23,668 nt of DNA, taken from an uncultured Alphaproteobacteria bacterium (GTDB lineage Bacteria; Pseudomonadota; Alphaproteobacteria; HIMB59; GCA-002718135). The notes beneath the pieces are model-generated. The model was not told the DNA's origin and made no database searches. It saw nothing but the letters and a program-made list of their open reading frames with translations. Shown piece by piece: positions 23,227 to 23,668 of the stretch. Made by a program: the position numbers and the translations under genes. The number at the start of each line of letters is the position of its first letter. Position 1 is the stretch's first letter. Where the stretch lies: contig CACMGM010000012.1 in the NCBI GenBank assembly GCA_902613275.1, positions 1-23,668 on the forward strand. Direction: 5' to 3'.

Positions 23227-23668
23227 ATGAATTATACACCTTTTATGTCAGTTTTTGATGTTCATCCACCTATTATTAATAATAAACATTTAATTATATG
23301 GTTAAAGATCAATTTTTCTTTTTTAAGAAATAAATTAGTCAAAATCAAACCTCTTGATAGTGAAAGGGATATAAATTTTATTATATTCGTAAATAATAAA
23401 AAAAAATATGTTTTAAAAATTTCAAATCCATCTGAAAAAATAGATATATTAAAATATCAAGATAGATTAATTAATTATTTACGAAGTGACATTAATCTTA
23501 AAACTTTTATACCTAAAATACACCATACAAATATTACAAAATATTTAGATAAAAATAATAGAGAATGTTATGTTAGGATTTTATCTTATATTGAAGGACG
23601 AATGTATGGAGATGTAAAAAGCAATATTAAGATTGAAAATTCTATAGGTAATTTACTTGGTAAAGTAT
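23227..23668 (+). CDS. APH-fold kinase, hydroxylysine kinase-like, 3' end missing
   Basis: An open frame from ATG 23227 runs off the right edge without a stop (147 codons seen). The translation reads as the N-lobe of an aminoglycoside-phosphotransferase/choline-kinase fold protein: FDVHPPII near the start, KPLDSERDINFII (about 41-53), the nucleotide-lysine strand KKYVLKISNPSEK (58-70), then YQDRLINYLRSD and RILSYIEGRMYGDV. The SERDxNF and VLK(I/V)SNP pattern is typical of hydroxylysine kinase (AGPHD1) relatives and of the APH domain fused to class-III aminotransferases, by recollection. Either a stand-alone kinase or such a fusion could continue beyond the window. ATG 23245 (residue 7) is an alternative start. 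No ribosome binding site is visible. Confidence 0.75.
   Translation, partial: MNYTPFMSVFDVHPPIINNKHLIIWLKINFSFLRNKLVKIKPLDSERDINFIIFVNNKKKYVLKISNPSEKIDILKYQDRLINYLRSDINLKTFIPKIHHTNITKYLDKNNRECYVRILSYIEGRMYGDVKSNIKIENSIGNLLGKV

Overview
The window looks like a chromosomal stretch from a streamlined, very AT-rich bacterium, most likely a free-living marine alphaproteobacterium of the SAR11/HIMB59 kind. This rests on A+T-rich codon use throughout, genes that abut or overlap by 1-8 bp on both strands, no intergenic gap above about 110 bp, and a gene set typical of oligotrophic scavengers. Canonical SAR11 is known for lacking a serine pathway, so serA/serC here suggests a side branch. The taxonomic call is an inference. 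I saw no rRNA, tRNA, CRISPR array, insertion sequence or phage gene.

Left block (1-6516, + strand): purine/ureide use. A 5'-truncated allantoicase gene overlaps allA (ureidoglycolate lyase). allA overlaps three genes of a BMP/Nup-type ABC importer (double ATPase and two permeases). The periplasmic binding protein follows after a 104-bp gap with its own strong ribosome binding site. A hairpin terminator and a xanthine/guanine-type phosphoribosyltransferase come next. Together these could import a purine compound, salvage it to a nucleotide, or carry allantoate down to glyoxylate and urea.

Middle-left block (6513-9031): a nitroreductase-fold protein with the substrate residues of iodotyrosine deiodinase (- strand), a tiny membrane ORF, a single-domain rhodanese (- strand), a 99-residue protein of unknown function and an EamA exporter.

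Central block (9130-13846, + strand): trpB of the TrpB2 class, a DUF1015 protein with a DGHHR motif, serC and a short serA, tightly packed. TrpB2 enzymes are reported to use O-phosphoserine, the product of SerA plus SerC, so the layout suggests a phosphoserine-to-tryptophan module. This is the most interesting region of the window. htpG (Hsp90) follows convergently.

Right-middle block (15782-19630): a lipoprotein lytic transglycosylase, an M20 amidohydrolase, an ABC-2 permease without a visible ATPase, a VTT/DedA-like membrane protein, and two small membrane proteins.

Right block (19630-23668): a PHYHD1-like 2-oxoglutarate oxygenase translationally coupled to a nucleoside hydrolase, then psuG and psuK (pseudouridine breakdown) on the - strand, and the start of an APH/hydroxylysine-kinase-like gene running off the right edge. 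Both ends of the window therefore deal with nucleoside or nucleobase catabolism. No stretch longer than 300 bases lacks a gene.
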